Source of the DNA: JBGSBR01 sp041730495
GTDB taxonomy: Bacteria > Patescibacteriota > Microgenomatia > UBA1406 > GWC2-37-13
DNA: 37,956 bases
Assembly: GCA_041730495.1 (NCBI GenBank)
Contig: JBGSBR010000008.1
Location: 1-37,956 of the forward strand
Direction: 5' to 3'
A program made the position numbers and the translations under genes. Of the stretch, positions 15,202 through 24,287 are shown piece after piece. Below the pieces are notes generated by a model. That model was not told the DNA's origin. It saw only the letters and a list, made by a program, of their open reading frames with translations, and searched no databases. Each line of letters opens with the position of its first letter. Position 1 is the stretch's first letter.

Positions 15202-17718
15202 TTAAGGTATCGGATTTCGAGCTTCACGATTCGACGGTTGATTGTTTGGTTTGATGATCGTATTTCCGCAATAACTGCCTTCTGTACCTCTCACAAAATA
15301 CTCCATCTTATTGGTATAACATGGTCGTCCGACTACATCTGATGGTGGGACAAACTCTTCTTGACCAGTAGATTTATTGTTGAGCAAATACTGCATCACC
15401 CGATTCCAGATTGGAGCTGCACCTGTGATACCAGAGACAAGCTGCTGATTCATCGCAGTATTATTGTTGTTTCCGACCCAGACTGCGACCAGAAACTCTG
15501 GAGTATATCCGACTGTCAGATTATCTTTTTTATCATTGGTTGTACCAGTCTTTACTGCTACTTTATGATCTGGGATATACAGTGCTGAGTTAGGTCCGAA
15601 TGCTTGTTGACGAGCTTGATTGTCAGATAAGATATCACTGATGATATATGAGACACCGGGTTTAAGTACAGATGTAGAACTTGGTTCATAGCTACCGATC
15701 TGACGCTCATTAGCATCAGTGATATTCAAGATTGATGTTGGCTCATTACGATAGCCACCACTAGCAAATACACCATACACTTGCGCGAGATCAAGCAGTG
15801 TCACCTCACCACCACCGAGACTAAGCGAAAGACCAAAGCGTGAAGAATCATCCCAGGTATCGATACCCATATTTTTACCAAAATCGACAAACTGTTGCAC
15901 TCCCATCGAGTTGAGTGTTTTCACTGCAGGAATATTATATGAGTTAGCAAGTGCGGTACGGATCGTGACTTTACCATGAAACTGTCCATCGTAATTTACA
16001 GGAGTGTAAGGCTCCCCTCCTGGTATACCAAAGACAATCGGAGAATCATCGATAGTGGATGCAGCAGTCATACCACGCTCCATTGCCATGGCATACAACA
16101 TCGGCTTTAGCGTTGATCCTGGTTGACGTTGTGCAAGCGTGACATTAAAAGCTCCTGATGGTTCTTCGAAGTAATCGACAGATCCCACCATTGCCAAAAT
16201 CTCTCCAGTTTGTGGATTCATGACTAAGATACCGCCATTAGTTACGTTTAGATTCTTGATTTTCTCAAGCTCTTCTTTCAATATTTGTTCAGCGTTATTT
16301 TGGATCTCTAAATCAAGACTGGTTGTGACACTAAAGCCACCTTCTTCAACTTTTTTTGCACCATACTCTTGCTCAAGTATAGATTTTGTGTAAAACACGA
16401 AATGCGGTGCATTGATCGATGTTTCTGGTAGAAGAAATGATAACTCAGTCACAAGTGCTTGATCCCATTGTTCTTTAGTGATAAATCCATTGTCATACAT
16501 TTGATACAACACTTCGTTGCGACGACGGATAGCTCCTTCAGGATTGATGAATGGTGAATAAATCGAAGGTGCCTGTGGCAACCCAGCAAGTAGCGCAGCT
16601 TCAGAGATACTCAGCTCCTTGGCAGATTTACCGAAATAAATCTTCGCAGCCTCTTCGATACCATATGCAGATCCACCGTAAGGCACTTGGTTGAGATACA
16701 TCTCAAGGATCTGCTCTTTTGAGTACAGTCGCTCTGTCCAGAGTGCGAGCGCCATCTCTTTCAGTTTACGATCAAGGGTACGCTCTGGTGTAAGTAATGA
16801 AGTTTTGACAAGCTGTTGAGTGATAGTAGATCCACCTTGAAGCTCGTTGTATTGGATAGTATCTTTCGCAGCGCGTAATATACCACCAAAGACTGAGATT
16901 CCTTGATGATTATAAAAATTCTTATCTTCGATGGCGATTGCAGCATGGTAGACATGAGCCGGTAAGGTCTCTAGCTTGATCGGTGTCCGACTGATATCAC
17001 GATAAATTTCGTATAACAACTTGCCGTTACGATCATACATATGAGTCGACTGTGCAAAGTTTACTTTGCCTATTGCTGTAGGAGATGGCAGGCTTATTAC
17101 AAAAGCATATGCTTGATAGCTGATGGCGACAATGGTGCAGAAAATAAATCCATAAATAAAGTATCTAAATTTATCACTAACTAAAAACAAATACACCGCA
17201 CGAATACTATGATAAATTGCTAGCACTACAGCTTTAATGAAACCAACAATCGTCTTCAAACTAAGCACAACGATCGTAAACAAGGTTTTCAGAATTGAGA
17301 CTGTTGTTTGAGGAATATTAGCTAAACTTTTACCTAATACCTTCACTATCGATTGAGCTACCGTTTGAGTAACCTTGATGGAATGTGAAAAAGTATGACT
17401 AACCTGTGTTTGCAAAGCAGCAAATACTGGTTTTATTGAGAAAGGTTGGGTCTGTTTCTTTTTTAAAATTTTAACTTTTTGTGTTTTTTTGGCTTGAGGT
17501 AAAATAATCGTAGGCAAACTGTAATTAGGAAGTTTAATATCAAGACTTGTTAGCTGTTTTGTCACGTATCGAATCAGGAAAAAAGGAAACAATATAGTGT
17601 ACTGAGTTACCTCTCCGATAAAGATGATGAAAGAGACAAGCTTATAAAGAAGAAAAAACACATATTGCAATGGATTTTTAGACATAGATGGGACTGGTGC
17701 AATAGTGCGTTTCTGCAT
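15202..17718 (-). CDS. Bifunctional penicillin-binding protein 1A (class A PBP)
   Basis: Membrane-anchored glycan polymerase and transpeptidase, 838 aa. The GT51 domain spans about 225-400: the catalytic Glu is in IAIEDKNFYNHQG (E264), followed by GGSTITQQLVK (295-305) and QILEMYLNQVPYGG. The penicillin-binding domain spans about 490-785, with S535 in QPGSTLKP, SYN at 593-595 and KTGT at 723-726. Before the GT domain lies an unusual 210-residue N-terminus with hydrophobic segments at about 18-50, 140-180 and 185-210, where most class A PBPs have one short tail and one TM. The C-terminal tail holds Cys 800 and Cys 817. The promoter is TTGCTT-18-TACAAT, 6 nt from the ATG. Confidence 0.96.
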   Translation of the reverse strand: MQKRTIAPVPSMSKNPLQYVFFLLYKLVSFIIFIGEVTQYTILFPFFLIRYVTKQLTSLDIKLPNYSLPTIILPQAKKTQKVKILKKKQTQPFSIKPVFAALQTQVSHTFSHSIKVTQTVAQSIVKVLGKSLANIPQTTVSILKTLFTIVVLSLKTIVGFIKAVVLAIYHSIRAVYLFLVSDKFRYFIYGFIFCTIVAISYQAYAFVISLPSPTAIGKVNFAQSTHMYDRNGKLLYEIYRDISRTPIKLETLPAHVYHAAIAIEDKNFYNHQGISVFGGILRAAKDTIQYNELQGGSTITQQLVKTSLLTPERTLDRKLKEMALALWTERLYSKEQILEMYLNQVPYGGSAYGIEEAAKIYFGKSAKELSISEAALLAGLPQAPSIYSPFINPEGAIRRRNEVLYQMYDNGFITKEQWDQALVTELSFLLPETSINAPHFVFYTKSILEQEYGAKKVEEGGFSVTTSLDLEIQNNAEQILKEELEKIKNLNVTNGGILVMNPQTGEILAMVGSVDYFEEPSGAFNVTLAQRQPGSTLKPMLYAMAMERGMTAASTIDDSPIVFGIPGGEPYTPVNYDGQFHGKVTIRTALANSYNIPAVKTLNSMGVQQFVDFGKNMGIDTWDDSSRFGLSLSLGGGEVTLLDLAQVYGVFASGGYRNEPTSILNITDANERQIGSYEPSSTSVLKPGVSYIISDILSDNQARQQAFGPNSALYIPDHKVAVKTGTTNDKKDNLTVGYTPEFLVAVWVGNNNNTAMNQQLVSGITGAAPIWNRVMQYLLNNKSTGQEEFVPPSDVVGRPCYTNKMEYFVRGTEGSYCGNTIIKPNNQPSNREARNPIP

Positions 17719-17724
17719 TTTGTT

Positions 17725-17754
17725 ATTGTATCATAAACTATAGGCTTAAAGCAA
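17725..17754 (-). promoter_or_regulatory. PBP1A promoter, leaderless type
   Basis: On the minus strand, -35 TTGCTT (17754-17749), an 18-bp spacer and -10 TACAAT (17730-17725) are followed by 6 nt before the ATG. This lets PBP1A be transcribed separately from the sortase gene upstream. Confidence 0.55.
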
Positions 17755-17806
17755 CAAAAATCATACGTATCCAATAAACAAAATTTGTAACAAATTACAA
17801 AGATTT

Positions 17807-18553
17807 TTAGAGCGTTAAGGTCTTTTTTAGCTTGGCTTTGACTACCAGTCTATTGAGGTAGGTTCCTGGAGGTACACAGGTAATGAGAGTCATATAAGCA
17901 GCGTTAAATTTCGGTTCAATTACTGAAACTTCTTTTGGTGATACGATAAACATATCATACACTTCATATTCATATTTTTTACCTTCGACATCGACAATCA
18001 CTGTGTCTCCATTTTCCATCTGTGGTAGATAGGTGAAAATCGTTTTGTAATCTGTTTTGTTGTACAGTTGAGGAAGGGTAGAATGACCGAAGATTGCGAC
18101 ATTTCCATACTGTCCTGGTTTGGATGTCGGGAGATAATGAATCAAGCTTTTAGATAAATCATCTCCACCTACCTCCACCTTGAGATCAGACAGATTAAGC
18201 TTCGGGATGGAAAGGGTGTATTCACTCACATCAATTCCAGTTTCAGCAGCGTTGACTGTTTTGACGGGAAACCACGCATTCGCATGGGTGAAATCACGTA
18301 AGTTACTCGAAAGTACAGGTGTATCTGCAAATACTGATTCGGCAAACTGCAATGATGATGCTACTGAATCAATTGGGATCGGTGAAGCGGTATTTTGACG
18401 GATGAATAATCGAGCATAGATCTCAAATGAAATCATTGGATAGTATGCCCAAAACAACAGTCCCGCTCCCACGATTAAAATGAGATAAGAAAATAATTTT
18501 GCCGCTTTTTTAGGAGCACTCGTATGCTCACGATGATAGACTTTTAGTGCCAT
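17807..18553 (-). CDS. Sortase-family transpeptidase
   Basis: Cysteine transpeptidase on the outer face of the membrane, attaching surface proteins through a C-terminal LPxTG-like signal; 248 aa. An N-terminal signal anchor is at about residues 20-42. The sortase barrel spans about 112-245. The catalytic triad is visible: His157 in AIFGHSTLP, Cys226 in TLITCVPPG and Arg235 in TYLNRLVVKA. The class cannot be assigned safely. The ATG is 1 bp after the stop of the PilM/baseplate-J-like gene, so the two are probably one operon. A candidate substrate with LPVAG followed by a hydrophobic tail is encoded at 26252-26752. Confidence 0.95.
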   Translation of the reverse strand: MALKVYHREHTSAPKKAAKLFSYLILIVGAGLLFWAYYPMISFEIYARLFIRQNTASPIPIDSVASSLQFAESVFADTPVLSSNLRDFTHANAWFPVKTVNAAETGIDVSEYTLSIPKLNLSDLKVEVGGDDLSKSLIHYLPTSKPGQYGNVAIFGHSTLPQLYNKTDYKTIFTYLPQMENGDTVIVDVEGKKYEYEVYDMFIVSPKEVSVIEPKFNAAYMTLITCVPPGTYLNRLVVKAKLKKTLTL

Positions 18554-18554
18554 G

Positions 18555-20612
18555 TTATTTAGTTGAAATAGTGACAGTTACGTTCTTGGAAAAGAATGGT
18601 CCCCAAGGTAACGGAAGGGTATGCTTCTTCACTTCGACTTTTTTGACATCTTTGGATTCTTGTAAAGTTTCGATACCGGCTGCAAGAGGTTTCATCTTAA
18701 GTTTTGCGAGTGCATCTTTGGCTTCAAGTGGCTTGAACTCTCCAGCTGTCACGGCAATCTCAAGTGTCGCTTCATCGGCATCTTCTTCGGTGTCGACATC
18801 TATTACTTCAAACTCAATTGATTCTGGTGCAATATTTTTATCTTTTGAAATAGTTTCTTTGAGCTCTTTAAGTAAATATTCTTGCATTAGTTTCTTATTA
18901 ACTGTTACATAGCGAGTTTCACTGGTTGCAGTGATTGCTACTTCATCAGCTTCCTCACCGACTTCTCGTGTGAATTCACTATCTGAGACTTCAGCTTCTG
19001 TTAATTGCGGAATCAGCACTTCATCACCACTGATTGTTGGTTTGCCTTCTTCGTCACTTGCAGACTCGAGCAATTCTTCCACCTGTGTTTCCAGCTTATC
19101 AATATCTTGACGAGACACTGTTTTGACTGTTTCTTCAGATCCACCAGTGAAGGCAGTCTCGACAACTGCTGCAAATAGTGATTCTGATTGTCCACTTACT
19201 TTGAGCTGTTTTCCTTTTTCGATATTATATTTTGTACCGATGTCTGCAGCTGTTGCAGCTACTTTCGCTTTACCCGATTGCTTAGATCCATCTGATGAAA
19301 TACCACTTGATGAAGCTACTTTGACTTCAGAATCAGTCGTAAAAATCAGATCACCAAGTGACAGCTCAGTACCACGTGGAAAGGTTTTTTCAGATGAATC
19401 AAAGTTGAGAATATTTACTTCACCCGTTGCTTTCTCACCAATCTCACGTTCACCAGTCGCTGGAGCTTCTTGTTCGACCTCTTTGACAGCTGTATGGGTG
19501 ATAAGCGCTAGCTCATCTGATGCTTCGTCGGTAAATGGAAGTGTGACAGTTATTTCGTCTTCGACAGTTTCGGCAGCCATAGTGACCGTTAATTCAAGTT
19601 TATGAGCAAACAACTCTACCAGTACAAAGATTACAACAAGTGCTAGAAAGGTAATACCCGCTATGAGTGCAGTCTTTTGTGAAGATCCACCCAATGAGCC
19701 TTTAACGGTTGTAAAAATCGTAGTGACTTTAGTTTGGATCGTATCAAATGCTGATGCAGTCGGACGACCGGCTGAGGTAGCAACTGTTGCTGGTGGCTCA
19801 GGATCCCCTTGGACATCGCCACCCATCACGAACCCAAAACCGGATGCTTCATCTTTGCTAGGCGCTTCGGTAGGTGCCGCAATATCTTGTTTATCAAGCT
19901 CTTCACCAAAAGTATAAATCAGATGCTCTGTCAGATCTTCCCGGGAAACAATATCAATCGTTGGATGTTGAACAAATAGTTTTTCATTCCATGCAAAGGC
20001 ACTTAAATCAGATGCGATATGTTGCAGATCACCATACCCATAGACAATCATCTTAGTGGGTGCATGTGAATGTGCCGGTAACTCTGCAAGTAAAGCTGCC
20101 ACATCTTCAGCTAAAGACTGGGATCTACTGCTCGATGAAGCATGTGTTGTTTTGCCACCTTTGTAAATGGCGATCGCGACTCGTGAGGTATCAACTTCGA
20201 CAAGTAATGCGCTTACTATGGATTGGCGTTTCAGATAATCCATCATCGATTCTTGGAGATCGATATAGCCCATTGGGTTAAGCTCAAGCTCTTTCGAAAG
20301 ATTTTTGATAATACCTTTGTATGGCTCAAGTATGTCATGAGTTTTAGGGTCAATCATGAACGTATGCAAGAAGAAGATAGTTTTATCGACTCTCGTATTG
20401 CTGAGAGCTTCAAGACTTGATATTAGCTTATCGATATCTTCGAGTATGTTTTCAAAACCCGAAGAATACACCTGAGATTGTTGTGCAATCACAATCGGTT
20501 TTTGATCGACTACACGGAAAAGCACACCATGAGAACCCACCTCAGATAAATGGATACCGAAAAAGACAGGATCGGATTTTTTCTTAGAGAAAAAAGGAAA
20601 CGAAAAGGCCAT
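18555..20612 (-). CDS. PilM/FtsA-like plus baseplate-J-like membrane protein
   Basis: 685 aa and a single-pass membrane protein. Residues 14-235 look like a divergent PilM/FtsA-type fold (VFFGIHLSEVGSHGVLF, SALLVEVDTSRVAIAIY, MIVYGYGD). A Pro/Gly-rich linker leads to a TM helix at about 314-336. The outer part, about 390-475, matches the baseplate J/gp47-type pattern (EKATGEVNILNFDSSEKTFPRGTEL, then AADIGTKYNIEKGKQL). It is followed by an acidic helical part and a beta-rich end. Similar large proteins are annotated in CPR genomes as baseplate-J family, with unknown function. It stands directly before the sortase gene. A type IV pilus or secreted-assembly role is speculative, and no phage structural genes are nearby. 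Confidence 0.75.
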   Translation of the reverse strand: MAFSFPFFSKKKSDPVFFGIHLSEVGSHGVLFRVVDQKPIVIAQQSQVYSSGFENILEDIDKLISSLEALSNTRVDKTIFFLHTFMIDPKTHDILEPYKGIIKNLSKELELNPMGYIDLQESMMDYLKRQSIVSALLVEVDTSRVAIAIYKGGKTTHASSSSRSQSLAEDVAALLAELPAHSHAPTKMIVYGYGDLQHIASDLSAFAWNEKLFVQHPTIDIVSREDLTEHLIYTFGEELDKQDIAAPTEAPSKDEASGFGFVMGGDVQGDPEPPATVATSAGRPTASAFDTIQTKVTTIFTTVKGSLGGSSQKTALIAGITFLALVVIFVLVELFAHKLELTVTMAAETVEDEITVTLPFTDEASDELALITHTAVKEVEQEAPATGEREIGEKATGEVNILNFDSSEKTFPRGTELSLGDLIFTTDSEVKVASSSGISSDGSKQSGKAKVAATAADIGTKYNIEKGKQLKVSGQSESLFAAVVETAFTGGSEETVKTVSRQDIDKLETQVEELLESASDEEGKPTISGDEVLIPQLTEAEVSDSEFTREVGEEADEVAITATSETRYVTVNKKLMQEYLLKELKETISKDKNIAPESIEFEVIDVDTEEDADEATLEIAVTAGEFKPLEAKDALAKLKMKPLAAGIETLQESKDVKKVEVKKHTLPLPWGPFFSKNVTVTISTK

Positions 20613-20659
20613 AGTTACTATAATCTTAGCAGAATTCTCAAATGAATAATATATGGTAA

Positions 20660-22177
20660 TTACTCTATTTTGAATTTTTCAAAAGCTTTACTAATCCCTT
20701 GTGCTGCAGTATTAAGAGCAGTACTATAATCGACTCCTTGTACTGTTGAATTTATAGCATTACGAAGGTACTGATTGATCTCATCATTAAGTCCATTATC
20801 AAAGGTACGGCTGACTACAGGAGCTGAGATATAGGCATCTGTTTCAGCTTGATCGATTACAGGTTTTAGATACTCATTTTGCTTCAACGTATCAGCGAGA
20901 TCTTTACGTGAATACGCAGATCCAAACAAACGCACCTTGGATTGAGCTTCATACATTTTCGTCATCTGCTCTTTTTCAGACAAAAACTTGAGAAACTTCC
21001 ACGACTCAAGCTGATTTTTACTAAATTTATTTACGCCTTCTACCCAGTAACTTGCGACTGAGATACGAGTATCATTTAATCCTTTTGGTACAGGTGCAAC
21101 TTTCACATCGAGTTGGGGATTCTGTGCTTTGATTGCCAAGATCTGCCATGATGGTGCGATGAGCATCGCTACTTTGCCTTCGATAAAAGCAGACACAGAG
21201 TTTGGCATAGTTTCGTTCCACAGATTATCTTCTCCAAACTTACGATAAAGCTGCAATGCTTCAGTTGCCTCTGGATCTTGCAAGGCTTGGATATTACCAC
21301 CATTCAAAGCCAGTAACATCGCATATGACTCACTAAAGTGCTCGACATTATTGGCCGTGCCTAATGCGATCCCAGAAGTAAGGATTGTGCCATCACTATT
21401 GCGCACTGTGAGATTACTTGCGACAGTCAAAACATCATTCTGATCGCCCACCCAAACTGATGGTGGACTGACGATCCCTGCTTGCTGCAAAAGCTGATTG
21501 TTGTAAATCAAGACTAATCCATCGATGTAAAGAGGTATACCATAATATGCCTCGCCTATCTTCAGATCTCTTTGATGGATTGGATAAAATGTTTGCTCAA
21601 ACTCATCAGTGCTCATGATCTCTCCTGGCACCGAGGTAATCACTTCTTGGATCTCAGGCAACCAAGTATTATGGAACCTGTAGAGGTCTGGACCATTTCC
21701 TGCTTTACTGCGAGCTATCAGCTTTTCACGATAATCAACTGGTGCTTGAACTTCATAATTGATCGTAACATTCGGATTTTTCTGTTTATATGCAGCTATG
21801 AGTGGATCCATAATCTCTTTTTCTTCCCACAATCCCCAATAAGTTAGAGTGACTGCTTCTTTGGATGTAGGTGTAGATAGACCAGCCAGTCTATCTTTAA
21901 GGAAAAACCAATAGAAACCAAATAAGATAGCTAAGAAAAATGCGATCACCACGGCTGCAATCATAAACGTATTTTTGCTTTCTTCGTAAACAGGAGGCAT
22001 ATCAGTCGGATACGCTGGAGGCACACTACCAGCCACCTCTTCTGGTGTTTGGACATTGGGTGATACCTCTTCCGGCTGTACTGGCTGTGGTATTTCACTC
22101 ACAGGTACGGTCTCGTATGTCGGTGGTTGTATTGTTCCTGAAGGTTGATTTTTGTCGTCAACTGGACTATTATCCAT
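20660..22177 (-). CDS. ABC-type extracellular solute-binding protein, TM-anchored
   Basis: Family 1 (sugar-type) solute-binding fold, 505 aa. The cytoplasmic N-terminus of about 68 residues is Pro/Glu/Val-rich. A TM anchor follows at about 70-93 (TFMIAAVVIAFFLAILFGFYWFF is the general region). The binding domain starts VTLTYWGLWEEKEIMDPLIAAY (109-130) and contains RSKAGNGPDLYRFHNTWLPE, typical of MalE-like proteins. There is no lipobox, so the protein is held by the helix instead of lipid. No permease or ATPase gene is adjacent, so it is an orphan here. The ligand cannot be told; a sugar or oligosaccharide is the family default. It is divergent from the VanW gene. Confidence 0.92.
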   Translation of the reverse strand: MDNSPVDDKNQPSGTIQPPTYETVPVSEIPQPVQPEEVSPNVQTPEEVAGSVPPAYPTDMPPVYEESKNTFMIAAVVIAFFLAILFGFYWFFLKDRLAGLSTPTSKEAVTLTYWGLWEEKEIMDPLIAAYKQKNPNVTINYEVQAPVDYREKLIARSKAGNGPDLYRFHNTWLPEIQEVITSVPGEIMSTDEFEQTFYPIHQRDLKIGEAYYGIPLYIDGLVLIYNNQLLQQAGIVSPPSVWVGDQNDVLTVASNLTVRNSDGTILTSGIALGTANNVEHFSESYAMLLALNGGNIQALQDPEATEALQLYRKFGEDNLWNETMPNSVSAFIEGKVAMLIAPSWQILAIKAQNPQLDVKVAPVPKGLNDTRISVASYWVEGVNKFSKNQLESWKFLKFLSEKEQMTKMYEAQSKVRLFGSAYSRKDLADTLKQNEYLKPVIDQAETDAYISAPVVSRTFDNGLNDEINQYLRNAINSTVQGVDYSTALNTAAQGISKAFEKFKIE

Positions 22178-22195
22178 GGTATCATGATATCACAA

Positions 22196-23587
22196 ATGAA
22201 GAAAAAGCATTTGCTCACAATCCCTATTATTCTTGCCCTTTCTACCCTCGTTTTTTCGTTGCTTTTTATTACCTATCAGAACCATAAATTAGCAAATCGC
22301 ATCTATCCTCAGACCTCAGTTGATTCAATCGACTTGAGTTATAAGACCAAAGATGAAGCGTTACGAATTCTCAATAAAAAAAACGAACAGTATCCACAAG
22401 TTGCTGTAGAAGTAATTTATAAAGACGAAAAAATTGCGACCTTTTCAGGCAAGACATTAAATATCCGAAGAAATGTATCCACAGTTGTTGATCAAGCATA
22501 TATGATTGGCCGTAGTCCTCATGCACCTTCACGCGTCATGCAGCAGCTGACAAGTATTTTCAACCTTAAAAAATATGACTTCCCATCATCTCTAGAGTAC
22601 GATACTTCACCTATTAATGAGTTTGTCAGTAAATCTGAAGAAAGCTACAATCGTCCAGCTAAAAATGCGCTTTTTACTTTTGAAGATGGTAAAGTAACTT
22701 CTTTTAAAGCGGATGAAAAAGGTCTAAAAATAAAAAGTAATGAGTTTTTACAAAATATAGATAAAACAATCCAAGAAGCAGACACCGGTAAAATACTGCT
22801 CTTTGTAACTCTCCAAGATACTGTCATTGATCCTGAGATTACGCTTGCCAAAGCCAATGATCAAGGTATAGAAGAACTTGTCGGTGAAGGCATCTCTGAT
22901 TACAGTGGTTCAATACCCTCTCGCATCCATAATCTCAAACTTGCAACCTCGAAATTTAATGGAGTAATCATACCTAAAGACAGCATTTTTTCTTTCAATG
23001 AAATCATTGGCGATATCTCTGCTCTTACTGGATATCAACCAGCCTATGTCATTAAAAATGGTCGTACTGTCCTCGGCGACGGCGGTGGTGTCTGTCAGGT
23101 TTCCACTACTGTCTTTCGCGCTGCGTTGAATAGTGGAGTTGAGATTGTGGAGCGTAATGCTCATGCATATCGTGTGTCTTACTATGAAAATGATTCAAAA
23201 CCAGGATTTGATGCGACGATCTATACACCTTCAGTTGATTTCACGTTTAAAAATAACACACCAGGATCAATCCTGATCCAAACTGCTATAGACGAAGAAA
23301 ATAATATCCTGAGCTTTAAGTTTTATGGTAAGAAAGATGACCGCAAAATTGAGATCTCCCCCGTATCTGTCTGGGATATAGCTCCTCCTCCAGAACCACT
23401 CTATCAAGATGATCCTACGCTTCCTAGTGGTGTCGTAAAACAAGTAGATTATCCAGCATGGGGAGCGAAAGCGACTTTCAACTATCGTGTATCTAAAGAT
23501 AATGCTATTATGTATGAAAGAGATTTCTATTCTGCATATCGACCATGGCAAGCTGTGTACCTCCGAGGCACGGGACAAGCTATCTAA
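22196..23587 (+). CDS. VanW-family surface protein
   Basis: 463 aa from the ATG at 22196. The reading frame stays open upstream to a TTG at 22145, but that would overlap the divergent gene and precede the natural basic-hydrophobic start MKKKHLLTIP. Signal anchor at about residues 5-27. Residues of about 35-200 resemble the peptidoglycan-binding 4 (YoaR-type) repeats found with VanW. The VanW domain spans about 240-375 (NLKLATSKFNGVIIPKDSIFSFNE, then GDGGGVCQVSTTVFRAAL). VanW was first seen in vancomycin-resistance clusters, and its biochemical role is not settled. Its last codons lie in a 15-bp sequence repeated past the adjacent REP-like element. Confidence 0.92.
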   Translation: MKKKHLLTIPIILALSTLVFSLLFITYQNHKLANRIYPQTSVDSIDLSYKTKDEALRILNKKNEQYPQVAVEVIYKDEKIATFSGKTLNIRRNVSTVVDQAYMIGRSPHAPSRVMQQLTSIFNLKKYDFPSSLEYDTSPINEFVSKSEESYNRPAKNALFTFEDGKVTSFKADEKGLKIKSNEFLQNIDKTIQEADTGKILLFVTLQDTVIDPEITLAKANDQGIEELVGEGISDYSGSIPSRIHNLKLATSKFNGVIIPKDSIFSFNEIIGDISALTGYQPAYVIKNGRTVLGDGGGVCQVSTTVFRAALNSGVEIVERNAHAYRVSYYENDSKPGFDATIYTPSVDFTFKNNTPGSILIQTAIDEENNILSFKFYGKKDDRKIEISPVSVWDIAPPPEPLYQDDPTLPSGVVKQVDYPAWGAKATFNYRVSKDNAIMYERDFYSAYRPWQAVYLRGTGQAI

Positions 23588-23654
23588 TATTGTCATTCTG
23601 GTAAATGAGTGTAACGAATGCATCCAGAATCTAGATCCTGGACAAGCTATCTAA
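23573..23654. repeat. REP-like element, copy 3, flanked by 15-bp direct repeats
   Basis: ATTCTGG (23595-23601) pairs with CCAGAAT (23624-23630) around a 22-nt loop. This is preceded by TGTC and followed by CTAGATCCTGGACAAGC, features shared with the other REP-like copies. The sequence GGACAAGCTATCTAA occurs at 23573-23587, ending on the VanW stop codon, and again at 23640-23654. The element sits between convergent VanW and acetyltransferase genes and may work as a shared terminator. Confidence 0.7.
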
Positions 23655-23663
23655 ACGAAGATT

Positions 23664-24281
23664 TTATCCGAAGAGTTTCTTCCAGACATCTGCAAATCCG
23701 ATTCGACGAAGTCGATATTTGAGATTTTTGACTTTACGTTGACTGATTACTTTGGCAGGGACACCACCTACGATTGCATAAGCCGGTACATTCTTAGTAA
23801 CCACAGCTCCTGCAGCGACAACTGCACCTTCACCTAATGTGATACCAGGTAAAATGATCGCTCTTGGACCGATGAAGACATAATCTTCGATGATGACTGG
23901 TCCACTGACCGGATTGAAATCTGGATCATGCACATCGTGCTCAGCATTGTAGATCATTACCTCACTTGCTATATCGACATGATCACCGATCTTCAATCGA
24001 TCACGACCATCAAGCACGGTACGTTCACCGATAATCGTATCTGCACCAATTAAGATACCGGCAGTATCATAGATACGTACACCTGGATTCAAAACGGATG
24101 AATCATCAATAATGAGACCTCCTGCTTTGAGTAATGTCATACGTAACGAAGAAACAGGGATATGACTAGCCCAGTTGAGAAACATCATCTTAGCTTCGAG
24201 TCCAATATTATCGACTCTCTTGGTAGATTTTTGTAAAACGTCTTTAAAACTCAGTTCTTTGCCGGTGCGATCTTGGATCAT
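23664..24281 (-). CDS. Hexapeptide-repeat (LbH) acetyltransferase
   Basis: Left-handed beta-helix acyltransferase of the maltose/WcaF type, 205 aa, probably acetylating a sugar hydroxyl on a surface glycan or precursor using acetyl-CoA. Hexapeptide-like turns run from about residue 65 to 170 (GILIGADTIIGERTVL, VFIGPRAIILPGITLGEGAVV). The probable catalytic His is in NAEHDVHDP (about 115), the usual position for the family. The closing AYAIVGGVPAKVI is diagnostic. TATAAT lies 6 nt before the ATG. The promoter region is shared with divergent rnhB. The substrate is unknown. Confidence 0.92.
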   Translation of the reverse strand: MIQDRTGKELSFKDVLQKSTKRVDNIGLEAKMMFLNWASHIPVSSLRMTLLKAGGLIIDDSSVLNPGVRIYDTAGILIGADTIIGERTVLDGRDRLKIGDHVDIASEVMIYNAEHDVHDPDFNPVSGPVIIEDYVFIGPRAIILPGITLGEGAVVAAGAVVTKNVPAYAIVGGVPAKVISQRKVKNLKYRLRRIGFADVWKKLFG

Positions 24282-24287
24282 ACATCT

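Noticed and set aside
19123..19605. 160-codon Ser/Val-rich plus-strand frame opposite the 685-aa gene
   Set aside because: Its composition is what the complement of a Glu/Ala/Thr-rich coding strand gives, with no TM or family pattern, so it is treated as a shadow.
18555..20612. Prophage remnant because of the baseplate-J-like domain
   Set aside because: No other phage gene, integrase or attachment site is nearby, and the domain is fused to a membrane protein of a type common in CPR genomes.
20660..22177. Lipoprotein solute-binding protein
   Set aside because: No LxxC lipobox follows the hydrophobic segment; a 68-residue cytoplasmic tail precedes it, so it is a TM anchor.
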